Shown here: positions 1 to 5,985 of the stretch, in pieces
How positions within the stretch are numbered: the first letter of the stretch is position 1
How the letters are laid out: the number at the start of each line of letters is the position of its first letter
Assembly (NCBI GenBank): GCA_003022005.1
Contig: PXRQ01000037.1
Location: 1 to 7,710, forward strand
Length of the DNA: 7,710 bases
Direction of reading: 5' to 3'
Origin: Halobacteriales archaeon QS_5_70_15
Lineage (GTDB): Archaea > Halobacteriota > Halobacteria > Halobacteriales > Haloarculaceae
The notes under the pieces: model-generated
What the model was told of the DNA's origin: nothing
Seen by the model: only the letters and a program-made list of their open reading frames with translations
Databases searched by the model: none
Program-made: the position numbers and the translations under genes

Positions 1-1
1 C

Positions 2-742
2 AAGTTCCACGAGTTCGCCGACGACCAGTTCACCGACGGGGACGGGAACGTCTACGGCGTCCCGATCCGGTTCGGCTGGTACGGGTACTCCTACGACAGC
101 CGGGAGATCTCCGAGGACCACGAACAGTCGTACGCCCAGCTGTTCAACGAGGAGTACGAGGGTCAGATCATCATGTACGACAACCACTTCAAGGCGATGG
201 CGATGACGGCGCTGTACCTCGGCTACCAGGACGCCTTCGAGGGCCAGCGGGTCACCCTCTCCGAGGACCGGATCCAGGAGGTCAAGCAGACGCTGCTCGA
301 CCAGAAGCCCCTCGTCCAGGGCTACATGGCGCCCGACTCGACGTACATCAAGTCCTTCCGGCAGGGCAACCACATCGTCGGCCAGTCGGGGCGCAACGAG
401 ATCGTGGACATGCGCCGGGAGGGCGAGGACTGGGCCCGCATGGCCAAGCCGAAGGAGGGCGAACTCGCGTGGTTCGAGGGCGCCGTGGTCTCCTCGGAGT
501 CGGACAACAAGGAGATGGCCTGGAAGGTCGTCAACCAGTACATCAGCCCGGAGGTCGGCGCCGAGTTCGCCAAGGCGGCCTCGACGCCGAGCTGTAACCC
601 CACGTCCAACGAGAACCTCTCCGACGACCTCCAGGAGCTGTTCGGGTTCGGTCCCGAGCGGCTCGAGGGCATGATCCCGTTCAAGGCCGTCGAGAACGAG
701 GACGCCTGGATCAGCGCCTGGGAGGAGGTCAAGTCGGCCTGA
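2..742 (+). CDS. ABC transporter substrate-binding protein, PotD-like (5' end outside window)
   Basis: This is the C-terminal 246 residues of an extracellular solute-binding protein that captures substrate outside the cell and delivers it to the two permeases downstream. The reading frame is open from base 2, so the internal ATG at 173 is not the start; the N-terminus, with the expected signal peptide and lipobox, lies off the left edge. Seen in the fragment: the ligand-binding-fold stretch VYGVPIRFGWYGYSYDS near its start, the YEGQIIMYDN segment, and the motif LAWFEGAVVSSESDN, which resembles the WYEGAVISS-type segment of PotD-family proteins. The C-terminal part (PEVGAEFAKAA onward) has the usual helical cap and ends in WEEVKSA. 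Family membership suggests polyamines, but related proteins bind other small organic or metal ligands, so the substrate is unproven. It ends 53 bp before the first permease gene. Confidence 0.85.
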   Translation, partial: KFHEFADDQFTDGDGNVYGVPIRFGWYGYSYDSREISEDHEQSYAQLFNEEYEGQIIMYDNHFKAMAMTALYLGYQDAFEGQRVTLSEDRIQEVKQTLLDQKPLVQGYMAPDSTYIKSFRQGNHIVGQSGRNEIVDMRREGEDWARMAKPKEGELAWFEGAVVSSESDNKEMAWKVVNQYISPEVGAEFAKAASTPSCNPTSNENLSDDLQELFGFGPERLEGMIPFKAVENEDAWISAWEEVKSA

Positions 743-755
743 CCGGCCGGGACAC

Positions 756-795
756 GTTTTTTACCGGCCCCCACGACACATATTAGTACCTCCAC
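756..795 (+). promoter_or_regulatory. T-tract between binding-protein and permease genes (terminator/attenuator or promoter box)
   Basis: Six consecutive T residues at 757-762 follow a GC-rich ccggccggg stretch just after the stop codon of the binding-protein gene. Oligo-T tracts are the usual termination signal in archaea, so this could reduce read-through and give more binding protein than permease. The same TTTTTTA box is also 33-39 nt upstream of the permease ATG at 796, so it could instead act as a TATA-like element giving a very short leader. Sequence alone does not decide between the two. Confidence 0.35.
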
Positions 796-1743
796 ATGAG
801 TTCAGAGACAGTCACCGACGCGGAGGCCTCCAGTACCGCCCGGGAGCGGCTGCTCGGCCTGTTCGGCTCCAGGCGCGCCCGCCTGGCCGTAACGGTCGGA
901 CCGGGCCTGGTCTGGCTCGTCCTCCTGATGCTCGCCCCGCTGATCTTCCTGATCGCGGTGAGCTTCACGATCACGGACCAGCAGACCTACCAGATCATCT
1001 GGGAGTTCACGCTCGAGAACTACACCGGGCTCTTCTCGACCGGCGGGGAGGTGTTCTACCAGTCGTCGTTCTTCCGGTCGGTCGTGCTCTCGTACTTCAT
1101 CGCCGGCGCGACGACGGTCGGGACGCTCGCGGTGACGGCCCCGGTGGCGTACCTGCTCGCCCGCCGGTCCGGGCGGTTCTTCAAGGTCTTCCTCTACTTC
1201 GTGCTGCTCCCCTTCTTCACCGTCTACATCGTCCGGGCCTACTCCTGGTTCCTCATGTTCGGGTCCAACGGGAACATCAACAAGTTCCTGACCTGGGTCG
1301 GGATCATCGACCAGCCCTCCTCGGTGTTCTTCTACGGCGTCTTCCCGATCATCGTCGGACTCACCCACGCGTACTTCCCGTACATGCTGCTGACGCTGTA
1401 CGCGAGCCTCGACGGCGTCGACTTCTCGCTGCTCGAGGCCTCGCGGGACCTCGGCGCCGGGCGGTTCGAGTCGTTTCGGGACGTGCTGATCCCGCTCGTC
1501 CTCCCGGGGATCATCAGCGGGACGGTCTTCGTGTTCGTCCCCGCGCTCGGGGCGTTCCTCACGCCGGAGTTCCTCGCGCAGGGGAAGGTACTGATGATCG
1601 GACAGCTGATCGCCAGCCGCGTGAACTCGATGTACGCCATCGGCTACGGCAGCGCCGCCGCGATGTTCATCATCGCCTCGGTCGTGATCGCGTTCGCGCT
1701 GGCGTTCCGCTACGTCGGTATCAGGGACCTGGGGGGTGCCTGA
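796..1743 (+). CDS. ABC transporter permease, PotB-like
   Basis: This is a membrane-spanning subunit of a binding-protein-dependent importer and would form the translocation pore with the next gene's product. The 315-residue length is normal for PotB-type permeases. After a soluble N-terminus of about 30 residues there are roughly six hydrophobic helices: near 33-57, 95-121, 130-150, 176-203, 232-256 and 285-307. The cytoplasmic EAA loop that docks onto the ATPase is clear at residues 214-237, with EASRDLGAG followed by IPLVLPGI. The ATG at 796 is the natural start; no strong Shine-Dalgarno sequence precedes it. The stop at 1741-1743 is one base from the next ATG, so the two permeases are almost certainly co-transcribed and translationally coupled. 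The role is confident, the substrate is not. Confidence 0.9.
   Translation: MSSETVTDAEASSTARERLLGLFGSRRARLAVTVGPGLVWLVLLMLAPLIFLIAVSFTITDQQTYQIIWEFTLENYTGLFSTGGEVFYQSSFFRSVVLSYFIAGATTVGTLAVTAPVAYLLARRSGRFFKVFLYFVLLPFFTVYIVRAYSWFLMFGSNGNINKFLTWVGIIDQPSSVFFYGVFPIIVGLTHAYFPYMLLTLYASLDGVDFSLLEASRDLGAGRFESFRDVLIPLVLPGIISGTVFVFVPALGAFLTPEFLAQGKVLMIGQLIASRVNSMYAIGYGSAAAMFIIASVVIAFALAFRYVGIRDLGGA
1731..1738 (+). promoter_or_regulatory. Shine-Dalgarno-like site for the second permease
   Basis: GGGGGGTG lies inside the last codons of the first permease, 6 nt before the ATG at 1745. It closely matches the archaeal consensus GGAGGTGA. This spacing favours the ATG at 1745 over the GTG at 1736, which overlaps the site itself. 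Confidence 0.55.
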
Positions 1744-1744
1744 G

Positions 1745-2641
1745 ATGAGCGACCGACAGCCCGACGGCGGGTTCGAGTCGACGGCCGAACCCACCCCCGA
1801 GGTCGCGCGTTCGTCGCTCATCGCCCACCACCGCAGGGACCAGCTCCTCAAGTACGGCCTCTACGGGTTCTCCGGGCTGATGCTGCTGTTCCTCTGGATC
1901 CCCCTGTTCGTGATGGTGTTCCTCTCGTTCGCCGCGAACCCCGCGACGGTCGTCCCCTTCGAGGGGTTCACGCTGGCCCACTACGCCGAGACGTTCGCCG
2001 ACGACGGGCTGATCTCCTCGCTATTTAACAGTCTCCAGATCGCGACCATCTCCGCCTCCATCGCGACGGTGCTCGGCGTGCTCGCGAGCTTCGGGCTCGT
2101 CCGCTACGAGTTCCCGTTCAAGGAGACGTTCCGCACGTTCGGCATCGTCCCGCTGATCGTCCCGGGGGTCATCCTCGGGCTCAGTATGCTCATCTTCTTC
2201 CGCTCGCTGGTCGGCATCGGGACCGGGTTCCTGACGGTGGTGCTCACCCACAGCGTCTACGGCTTCCCGTTCGTGATGCTCCCGGTGACCGCCCGGCTGT
2301 ACGGGTTCGACGAGTCCTTAGAGGAGAGCGCCCGGGACCTCGGCGCCGACACCGTCGATGCCTTTCTCGACGTGACGCTACCGATCATCGCGCCGGCCAT
2401 CGGCGCCGGGTTCCTCTTCGCGTGGATCCGCTCGTTCGAGGACTTCATCCGCGCGTTCTTCGTCCGCGGGACCACCCGAATCGTCACCACCCAGATGTAC
2501 GGGATGATCAAGTACGGGCTCGGCAACCGGATGAACGCGATCTCGACGGTCATCATCGTCATCATCGCGGTGACCCTCGCGGCCGCGATGAACTACGGGA
2601 ACGTCAGCGAGTACGTCGGCGACGACGCCGACGAGGAGTAG
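1745..2641 (+). CDS. ABC transporter permease, PotC-like
   Basis: This is the second pore subunit of the importer, 298 residues from the chosen ATG. Hydrophobic helices lie near residues 39-62, 93-116, 132-153, 159-183, 210-229 and 262-281. The EAA loop is at about 194-217, beginning EESARDLGAD and ending LPIIAPAIG, the signature of PotC/CysW-type inner-membrane subunits. The start at 1745 is preferred over the in-frame GTG at 1736 because a purine-rich ribosome-binding site sits at the right distance and the gap to the upstream stop is one base. The C-terminus is short and acidic (GDDADEE), as expected for a haloarchaeal protein. No ATP-binding subunit follows; it must lie upstream of the window or elsewhere. 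The substrate is inferred only from family resemblance. Confidence 0.9.
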   Translation: MSDRQPDGGFESTAEPTPEVARSSLIAHHRRDQLLKYGLYGFSGLMLLFLWIPLFVMVFLSFAANPATVVPFEGFTLAHYAETFADDGLISSLFNSLQIATISASIATVLGVLASFGLVRYEFPFKETFRTFGIVPLIVPGVILGLSMLIFFRSLVGIGTGFLTVVLTHSVYGFPFVMLPVTARLYGFDESLEESARDLGADTVDAFLDVTLPIIAPAIGAGFLFAWIRSFEDFIRAFFVRGTTRIVTTQMYGMIKYGLGNRMNAISTVIIVIIAVTLAAAMNYGNVSEYVGDDADEE

Positions 2642-2673
2642 CGGGACGCCGGCCCGAACTCCCCCGGTGCGGT

Positions 2674-2711
2674 CGGGACGGGACCCCGCCCCGGTCCCGG
2701 TGCCCGTCCCG
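2674..2711 (+). terminator. GC-rich inverted repeat downstream of the permease operon
   Basis: CGGGACGGG at 2674-2682 is exactly complementary to CCCGTCCCG at 2703-2711, with a 20-nt loop that itself contains shorter complementary stretches (GGACC/GGTCC). It begins 33 nt after the permease stop codon, so it could mark the end of the operon transcript. There is no T-tract nearby, which weakens the terminator reading. Confidence 0.3.
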
Positions 2712-2721
2712 TGGACGTGTA

Positions 2722-2735
2722 CTCGACCGGTCGAG
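2722..2735. repeat. 14-bp perfect palindrome CTCGACCGGTCGAG
   Basis: This is a perfect palindrome with no spacer, 34 bp upstream of the acetyltransferase remnant. It could be a dimer-binding site for a regulator or a recombination scar. Palindromes of this length are uncommon but not rare in GC-rich DNA, so function is only a possibility. Confidence 0.35.
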
Positions 2736-2768
2736 CGTGGATCACGCGCACACGCCGCCGGTTCCGCC

Positions 2769-3070
2769 ATGGGTGCGACGATCCGGGGGCCGGTCGATGG
2801 GGACACCGGGGCCATCGCGGGGATCCACGCCCCGACCGTCCAGGGGGCGCACTTCTCCTTCGAAACCACCCCTCCCTCGGCGGCCGAGACGGCGGACCGG
2901 ATTCGGGAGACCCCGGGGCGGTTCCCGCGGGTGGTCCGCGAGTACGGCGGGACAGTCCCGGGCTACGCCTACGCGAGCCCACCCGAGGACCGTCCGGCGT
3001 ACCGGTGGGGTCCGGCGTCCCCGTTTACGTCGCCGAGCCCTGGCGGGGGATGGCCGCCGGTCCGTGCTAG
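2769..3070 (+). pseudogene. Decayed GNAT N-acetyltransferase (phosphinothricin acetyltransferase-like), frameshifted and truncated
   Basis: From the ATG at 2769 the frame encodes about 80 residues that follow the N-terminal half of phosphinothricin/methionine-sulfoximine-type acetyltransferases. The landmarks are IHAPTVQGAHFSFETTPPS, then a helix with RIRETPGRFPRVV (the family usually has R-x-PWLV), then GYAYAS and the family hallmark AYRW at residues 77-80. The original frame then loses similarity. One base would need to be restored near 3009, after which the next frame reads SGVPVYVAEPWRGMAAG, matching the family strand with its VYV and the start of the acetyl-CoA loop, before a TAG at 3068-3070. 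The C-terminal half (intact family length is about 170 residues) is missing, replaced by AT-rich promoter DNA. The conserved Trp of PWLV is Arg here. A sequencing error could explain the frameshift but not the truncation. Confidence 0.65.
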
Positions 3071-3082
3071 TCACTCCCTACC

Positions 3083-3148
3083 GATAATACTCATTAACGA
3101 CTCTAAACGGTATATAGAATATTAACATTATAGATGATAAAGAATAAG
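3083..3148 (+). promoter_or_regulatory. AT-rich promoter island upstream of isocitrate lyase
   Basis: About 65 bp of markedly AT-rich sequence interrupt otherwise very GC-rich DNA. The best TATA-type element is TATATA at 3111-3116, preceded by TAAACGG as a possible BRE. Initiation about 25 bp downstream (near 3138-3142) would give a leader of roughly 85-90 nt before the ATG at 3229. Other A/T boxes here (for example ATTATAG at 3126-3132) could serve instead, so the exact start site is uncertain. Confidence 0.5.
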
Positions 3149-3155
3149 TGTCGGC

Positions 3156-3171
3156 TCCGGGTCGACCCGGA
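3156..3171. repeat. 16-bp perfect palindrome in the isocitrate lyase leader
   Basis: TCCGGGTCGACCCGGA is perfectly palindromic. It sits just downstream of the TATA candidate, about where a repressor would block initiation or early elongation. If transcribed, it would form a stem in the 5' leader. An operator for a homodimeric regulator is one reading; an RNA hairpin is the other. Confidence 0.45.
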
Positions 3172-3187
3172 CGCGACACGCGGGGTG

Positions 3188-3205
3188 GCCGGACGGGGGT
3201 CCGGC
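3188..3205 (+). promoter_or_regulatory. Leader hairpin ahead of isocitrate lyase
   Basis: GCCGGAC (3188-3194) and GTCCGGC (3199-3205) form a perfect 7-bp stem closed by a GGGG loop, ending 23 nt before the start codon. Together with the palindrome at 3156-3171 it would give two consecutive stems in the leader. No convincing Shine-Dalgarno sequence lies between this hairpin and the ATG. It could influence translation, but that is inference. Confidence 0.4.
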
Positions 3206-3228
3206 GTTCCCGTCGCGAGACCAGACCA

Positions 3229-4302
3229 ATGGCACACGACAACGACACCGAGGACGAAGTCGCGAGCAGAGTGCGGAACACCGAGTCGATGGTTCGGGAG
3301 ATCGACAACCCGGCCGGTCGGGAGTTCCGGCGACTGCTGGACGAGCAGGACTACACGTTCGCGCCGGGGATCTACCACGCGCTGGACGCTCGACTGGCCG
3401 AGATGGCCGGGCTCGACGCCGCGTACATGTCGGGCTACTCGACGGTGCTCGGCCAGTTCGGGTTCCCGGACCTGGAGATGGTGACGATGACCGAGATGGT
3501 CGAGAACGCCAAGCGCATCGTGGAGGCGACGAACCTCCCCGTGATCGCGGACTGTGACACGGGGTACGGCGGGGTTCACAACGTCCGCCGCGCGGTGCGG
3601 GAGTACGAGAAGGCGGGCGTCGCCGCGGTCCACATCGAGGACCAGACCACGCCCAAGCGGTGCGGGCACATCGCGGGCAAGCAGGTCGTCCCGCGCGAGC
3701 AGGCCCGCTCGCGGATCGAGGCCGCGATAGACGCCCGCCAGTCCGAGGACACGGTGGTCATCTCACGGATCGACGCCTACGGATCGGCGAACGGCGACTG
3801 GGAGGAGCACGTCGAGCGCGGCCGGATCTTCGCGGACGCTGGCGTCGACCTGATCTGGCCGGAGATGCCCGACCCGTCCCGCGAGGACGCCGTCCGCTAC
3901 GCCGAGGCGCTCCACGAGACCCACCCGGAGGCGAAGATGGCGTTCAACTACTCCTCGAGCTTCGCATGGTCCGAGGAGGCGGACCCGCTCACGTTCGAGG
4001 AGCTGGGTGACCTGGGCTACGAGTACATCTTCATCACCCTCTACGCGCTGCACTCCGGCGCCCACGCGGCCTACGAGGACATGAGGAACATCGCCGAGAA
4101 CGACGAGGAGGCACAGTTCGACCTCGAGGGCCGGTATCTCGGTCACGAGACCGAGAGCCACCACGAGCTGTCGTTCGTCTCGCGGTTCCAGGACATCGAG
4201 GCGCGGTTCGACCCCGAGGCGCGGGAGCGAATGGCGAGTTCGGAGGGGTTCACCGAGGAGCAGAACGACCCCATCTCGACGTCCACGGGCGACGACGACT
4301 GA
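3229..4302 (+). CDS. aceA: Isocitrate lyase, short haloarchaeal type (ICL/PEP mutase superfamily)
   Basis: This enzyme splits isocitrate into glyoxylate and succinate, the first step of the glyoxylate bypass used for growth on acetate or fatty acids. The 357-residue TIM-barrel protein carries SGYST at 68-72, the metal-binding DCDTGYGG at 108-115, acidic ED at 137-138, and KRCGH at 143-147 with the expected catalytic Cys145. It also has RIDA at 180-183, WPEM at 210-213, NYSSSFAW at 240-247 and FITL at 268-271. The last three correspond to WMET, NCSPSFNW and QFITLAG of true isocitrate lyases, which favours this over methylisocitrate lyase. It is shorter than bacterial enzymes (over 420 residues), as expected for haloarchaea. 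The ATG at 3229 is chosen over an in-frame GTG at 3148 because residues before MAHDND are basic and leader-like. No malate synthase gene adjoins it in this window. Confidence 0.87.
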   Translation: MAHDNDTEDEVASRVRNTESMVREIDNPAGREFRRLLDEQDYTFAPGIYHALDARLAEMAGLDAAYMSGYSTVLGQFGFPDLEMVTMTEMVENAKRIVEATNLPVIADCDTGYGGVHNVRRAVREYEKAGVAAVHIEDQTTPKRCGHIAGKQVVPREQARSRIEAAIDARQSEDTVVISRIDAYGSANGDWEEHVERGRIFADAGVDLIWPEMPDPSREDAVRYAEALHETHPEAKMAFNYSSSFAWSEEADPLTFEELGDLGYEYIFITLYALHSGAHAAYEDMRNIAENDEEAQFDLEGRYLGHETESHHELSFVSRFQDIEARFDPEARERMASSEGFTEEQNDPISTSTGDDD

Positions 4303-4340
4303 CCCCGCCGGCCGAAGCTCCCGACCGTCCGGGGATCACC

Positions 4341-4392
4341 GCGGGGGAAGGCGGACCGCCTCCCGCCCCGTTTCGCTCTGGGTGACGTTTTT
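4341..4392 (+). terminator. Hairpin plus T-tract after isocitrate lyase
   Basis: GCGGG/CCCGC (4341-4345 with 4362-4366) and AGGCGG/CCGCCT (4349-4354 with 4356-4361) form a strong bulged stem-loop about 40 nt after the stop codon. A run of five T residues follows at 4388-4392. Oligo-T is the core archaeal termination signal; the hairpin may contribute. It separates the metabolic gene from the regulatory genes downstream. Confidence 0.4.
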
Positions 4393-4411
4393 CGCCGATT
4401 CAGTCGGCGAA
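4391..4411. promoter_or_regulatory. Inverted repeat upstream of the first response-regulator promoter
   Basis: TTCGCCGA (4391-4398) and TCGGCGAA (4404-4411) are perfect 8-bp arms around a TTCAG spacer. The repeat ends 12 bp before the probable TATA box at 4424. That position suits an activator or repressor site for the receiver-PAS gene. It overlaps the T-tract of the preceding terminator, so it could instead be part of that structure. Confidence 0.4.
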
Positions 4412-4412
4412 C

Positions 4413-4452
4413 GAACGGTAGCGTTATACGATTCCCCGGTAAGGGGGTACCG
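4413..4452 (+). promoter_or_regulatory. Probable promoter of the first receiver-PAS gene (leaderless or very short leader)
   Basis: A TTATA box at 4424-4428 lies 24-28 nt before the GTG at 4452. This is the spacing expected when transcription begins at or next to the start codon, as is common in haloarchaea. A GGGGG run at 4443-4447, four bases before the GTG, could alternatively serve as a ribosome-binding site if initiation is slightly upstream. Confidence 0.5.
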
Positions 4453-5300
4453 TGGGCACTTCCAGCGCGACGATCCACGTCCTCTACGTGGACGACGACC
4501 CGGCGTTAGTCGACCTGGTCGCGGAGTACCTCGAGCGGGAGGCCGAGCGGCTGGAGGTGGAGACCGCGACGGAGGTCGACGAGGCGCTGGACCGCTTCCA
4601 CGATCCGGACGACCCCGTCGACTGCATCGTCAGCGACCACGAGATGTCCGGGATGGACGGGCTGGCGTTCCTGCGGGCGGTCCGCGAGACGGACCCGAAC
4701 CTCCCCTTCCTCATCTACACCGGGCGGGGGAGCGAGGAGGTCGCCCAGGAGGCCATCTCCCAGGGGGTCACCGACTACATGCAGAAGGCCCGCGGGATGG
4801 CCCAGTACGCGGTACTGGCCAACCGGATCGTCCAGGCCGTCGAGAAGTACCGCGCCGAGCGGAACACCCGCCGGCGACTGCTGGCGCTGGAGACCGCGTG
4901 GCAGGGCATCTGCATCGTGGACGCGAGCGGCGAGATCGAGTACGCCAACAGCGCGTTCCTCGACCTCTACGGCTACCGCGAGGACCAGCTGCTCGGCGAG
5001 CCGTGGATCTCCCTGTTCCCCGAGCCGGAGAAGCCACGCGTCGAGGGGGAGATCATCGCCTCGCTCGACCAGACCGGCGGCTGGGCCGGCGAGACCGTCG
5101 GGCTCGCCGCTGACGGCGAGGAGTTCGAACAGACCGTCTCGGTCGCGGAGCTCCCCGACGGAGGGTTCGTCGCGGCCGTCGACCGGCTCGACAGGGAGGC
5201 GGTAGACGACTTCTTTCTAGTCGGCGAGCGCGACGGACCGACGAGCGGGCCGTTCTCCGGGGTAGCGCCGACCCACAAGCGTTTACTGCATCGGCGGTAA
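4452..5300 (+). CDS. Response regulator: receiver domain plus PAS domain
   Basis: This is a cytoplasmic two-component signalling protein of 282 residues, starting at GTG. The receiver domain (about 7-130) has the acidic pocket DDD at 14-16, the phosphoacceptor D62 in VSDHEMSG, T90 in YTGRGS and the conserved K112 in DYMQKA, so it should be phosphorylatable. A basic helical linker (about 130-148) leads into one complete PAS domain at about 140-245, with GICIVDASGEIEYANSAF and ending GGFVAAVDRL. No histidine-kinase or DNA-binding output domain follows. The last 35 residues look unstructured and overlap the promoter of the next gene. Haloarchaea encode many such receiver-PAS proteins, often as intermediates between sensor kinases and outputs. 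The signal is unknown. Its receiver closely resembles that of the minus-strand gene at 6585-7568. Confidence 0.87.
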   Translation: MGTSSATIHVLYVDDDPALVDLVAEYLEREAERLEVETATEVDEALDRFHDPDDPVDCIVSDHEMSGMDGLAFLRAVRETDPNLPFLIYTGRGSEEVAQEAISQGVTDYMQKARGMAQYAVLANRIVQAVEKYRAERNTRRRLLALETAWQGICIVDASGEIEYANSAFLDLYGYREDQLLGEPWISLFPEPEKPRVEGEIIASLDQTGGWAGETVGLAADGEEFEQTVSVAELPDGGFVAAVDRLDREAVDDFFLVGERDGPTSGPFSGVAPTHKRLLHRR

Positions 5301-5309
5301 CGGTTCCGC
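5275..5309 (+). promoter_or_regulatory. Promoter box for the TRAM gene within the end of the upstream gene
   Basis: TTTACT at 5282-5287, preceded by ACAAGCG as a possible BRE, is 23-28 nt before the ATG at 5310. This spacing would give a leaderless transcript. The box overlaps the last coding codons of the receiver-PAS gene, whose stop is only 9 nt before the ATG, so the TRAM gene may be made both from read-through and from its own promoter. Confidence 0.4.
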
Positions 5310-5813
5310 ATGGCGGACTGCCCACTCGCGGACGAGTGCCCCAGCTTCACCGAGCGGATCGAGGGGATGGGGTGCGTGCACTACGGCGACCGTGGGGGCG
5401 CCGAGTGGTGCCAGCACTACAACCAGCCGATCCGGGACCTCAAGGCCCAGCCGGTCAAGCCGGGCGAGGAGGTCGTCGTGGAGGTGACCGACATCCACGA
5501 GAGCGGCGCCGGCGTCGGTCGGACCGAGGACGGCTTCATCATCCTCGTCGACGGGATCCTCCCCGACGCCAGGGCACGGGTGAAGATCACCAGGGTCCGG
5601 TCGAACCACGCGACCGCCGAGGAGGTCGAGCGCCTCCCGATGAAGGAGGACGGGGAGGCCGACGACGACGAGGACGCGGACGAGGACGGCGTGGCCGCCG
5701 CCGGGGCCGCGGACGATGAGGCCGAGGCCGAGGACGCGGACGAGGGGACCTCCCGCGAACGGGGTCGCCGCGAGCGGCTGGGCAGCCGCGACAACTTCTG
5801 GGGCGGGGACTGA
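5310..5813 (+). CDS. TRAM-domain RNA-binding protein with N-terminal Cys cluster and acidic linker
   Basis: This is a predicted small cytoplasmic RNA-binding protein of 167 residues. The N-terminus has four cysteines (C4, C10, C22, C34) that could hold a zinc or other metal; the spacing C-x5-C-x11-C-x11-C is not a standard zinc-finger pattern known to me. A TRAM beta-barrel follows at about 47-106, from PVKPGEEVVVEVTDI through GAGVGRTEDGFIILVDGILP to ARVKITRVRSNHATAE. This fold binds RNA in tRNA-modification enzymes and in archaeal stand-alone TRAM proteins, some of which act as RNA chaperones. Residues 112-146 are almost entirely Asp, Glu and Ala, consistent with a disordered linker. The tail, RERGRRERLGSRDNFWGGD, is basic and may add nucleic-acid contacts. 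The exact target is unknown. The TRAM assignment is confident; metal binding is inferred. Confidence 0.85.
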   Translation: MADCPLADECPSFTERIEGMGCVHYGDRGGAEWCQHYNQPIRDLKAQPVKPGEEVVVEVTDIHESGAGVGRTEDGFIILVDGILPDARARVKITRVRSNHATAEEVERLPMKEDGEADDDEDADEDGVAAAGAADDEAEAEDADEGTSRERGRRERLGSRDNFWGGD

Positions 5814-5985
5814 CACGGGCGGTCGTACCGATGTACCTACCGGTGCCCGGACGGGACCGGTGGCCGCCGGTGGGGAACGACGACGGACCGCGTGATCCGC
5901 CGGCGCGGAGGGTTTTTCGGCCGTCGACCTCAAACCGGTGCCGTGTGAGAGGCCCGACGTCAGACCAAAGCGAGGTGGACGCGCC
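5814..5985 (+). promoter_or_regulatory. Intergenic region before the Tfx gene: CCGGTG repeats, T-tract and ribosome-binding site
   Basis: No gene is seen here. CCGGTG occurs at 5840-5845, 5857-5862, 5867-5872 and again at 5935-5940. A T5 tract at 5913-5917 could end the TRAM transcript or serve as a weak TATA-like box for the next gene. GAGGTG at 5972-5977 lies 8 nt before the GTG at 5986, a good Shine-Dalgarno match that fixes the start of the Tfx gene and rules against the in-frame GTG at 5938. Confidence 0.4.

Noticed and set aside
802..1851. 349-residue minus-strand frame rich in Asp, Glu and Arg opposite the first permease
   Set aside because: The acidic, low-complexity content comes from reading the permease codons backwards; the plus strand has clear transmembrane helices and an EAA loop.
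2422..3087. 221-residue plus-strand Arg/Pro-rich frame across the permease end and the intergenic region
   Set aside because: It starts inside the permease in another frame and shows no family resemblance; the adjacent frames explain the acetyltransferase remnant better.
3083..3148. AT-rich island as a mobile-element boundary or att site
   Set aside because: No flanking direct repeats, transposase or integrase fragments were seen; a promoter is the simpler explanation.
3148..3228. N-terminal extension of isocitrate lyase from GTG 3148
   Set aside because: The extra residues are Arg/Gly-rich, unlike the acidic N-terminus of the enzyme, and are encoded by the palindromic leader; the ATG at 3229 is a better start.
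5647..5748. GAC/GAG/GCC-rich tract in the TRAM gene as a DNA repeat array
   Set aside because: There is no regular repeat unit; it is explained by the Asp/Glu/Ala-rich protein linker.
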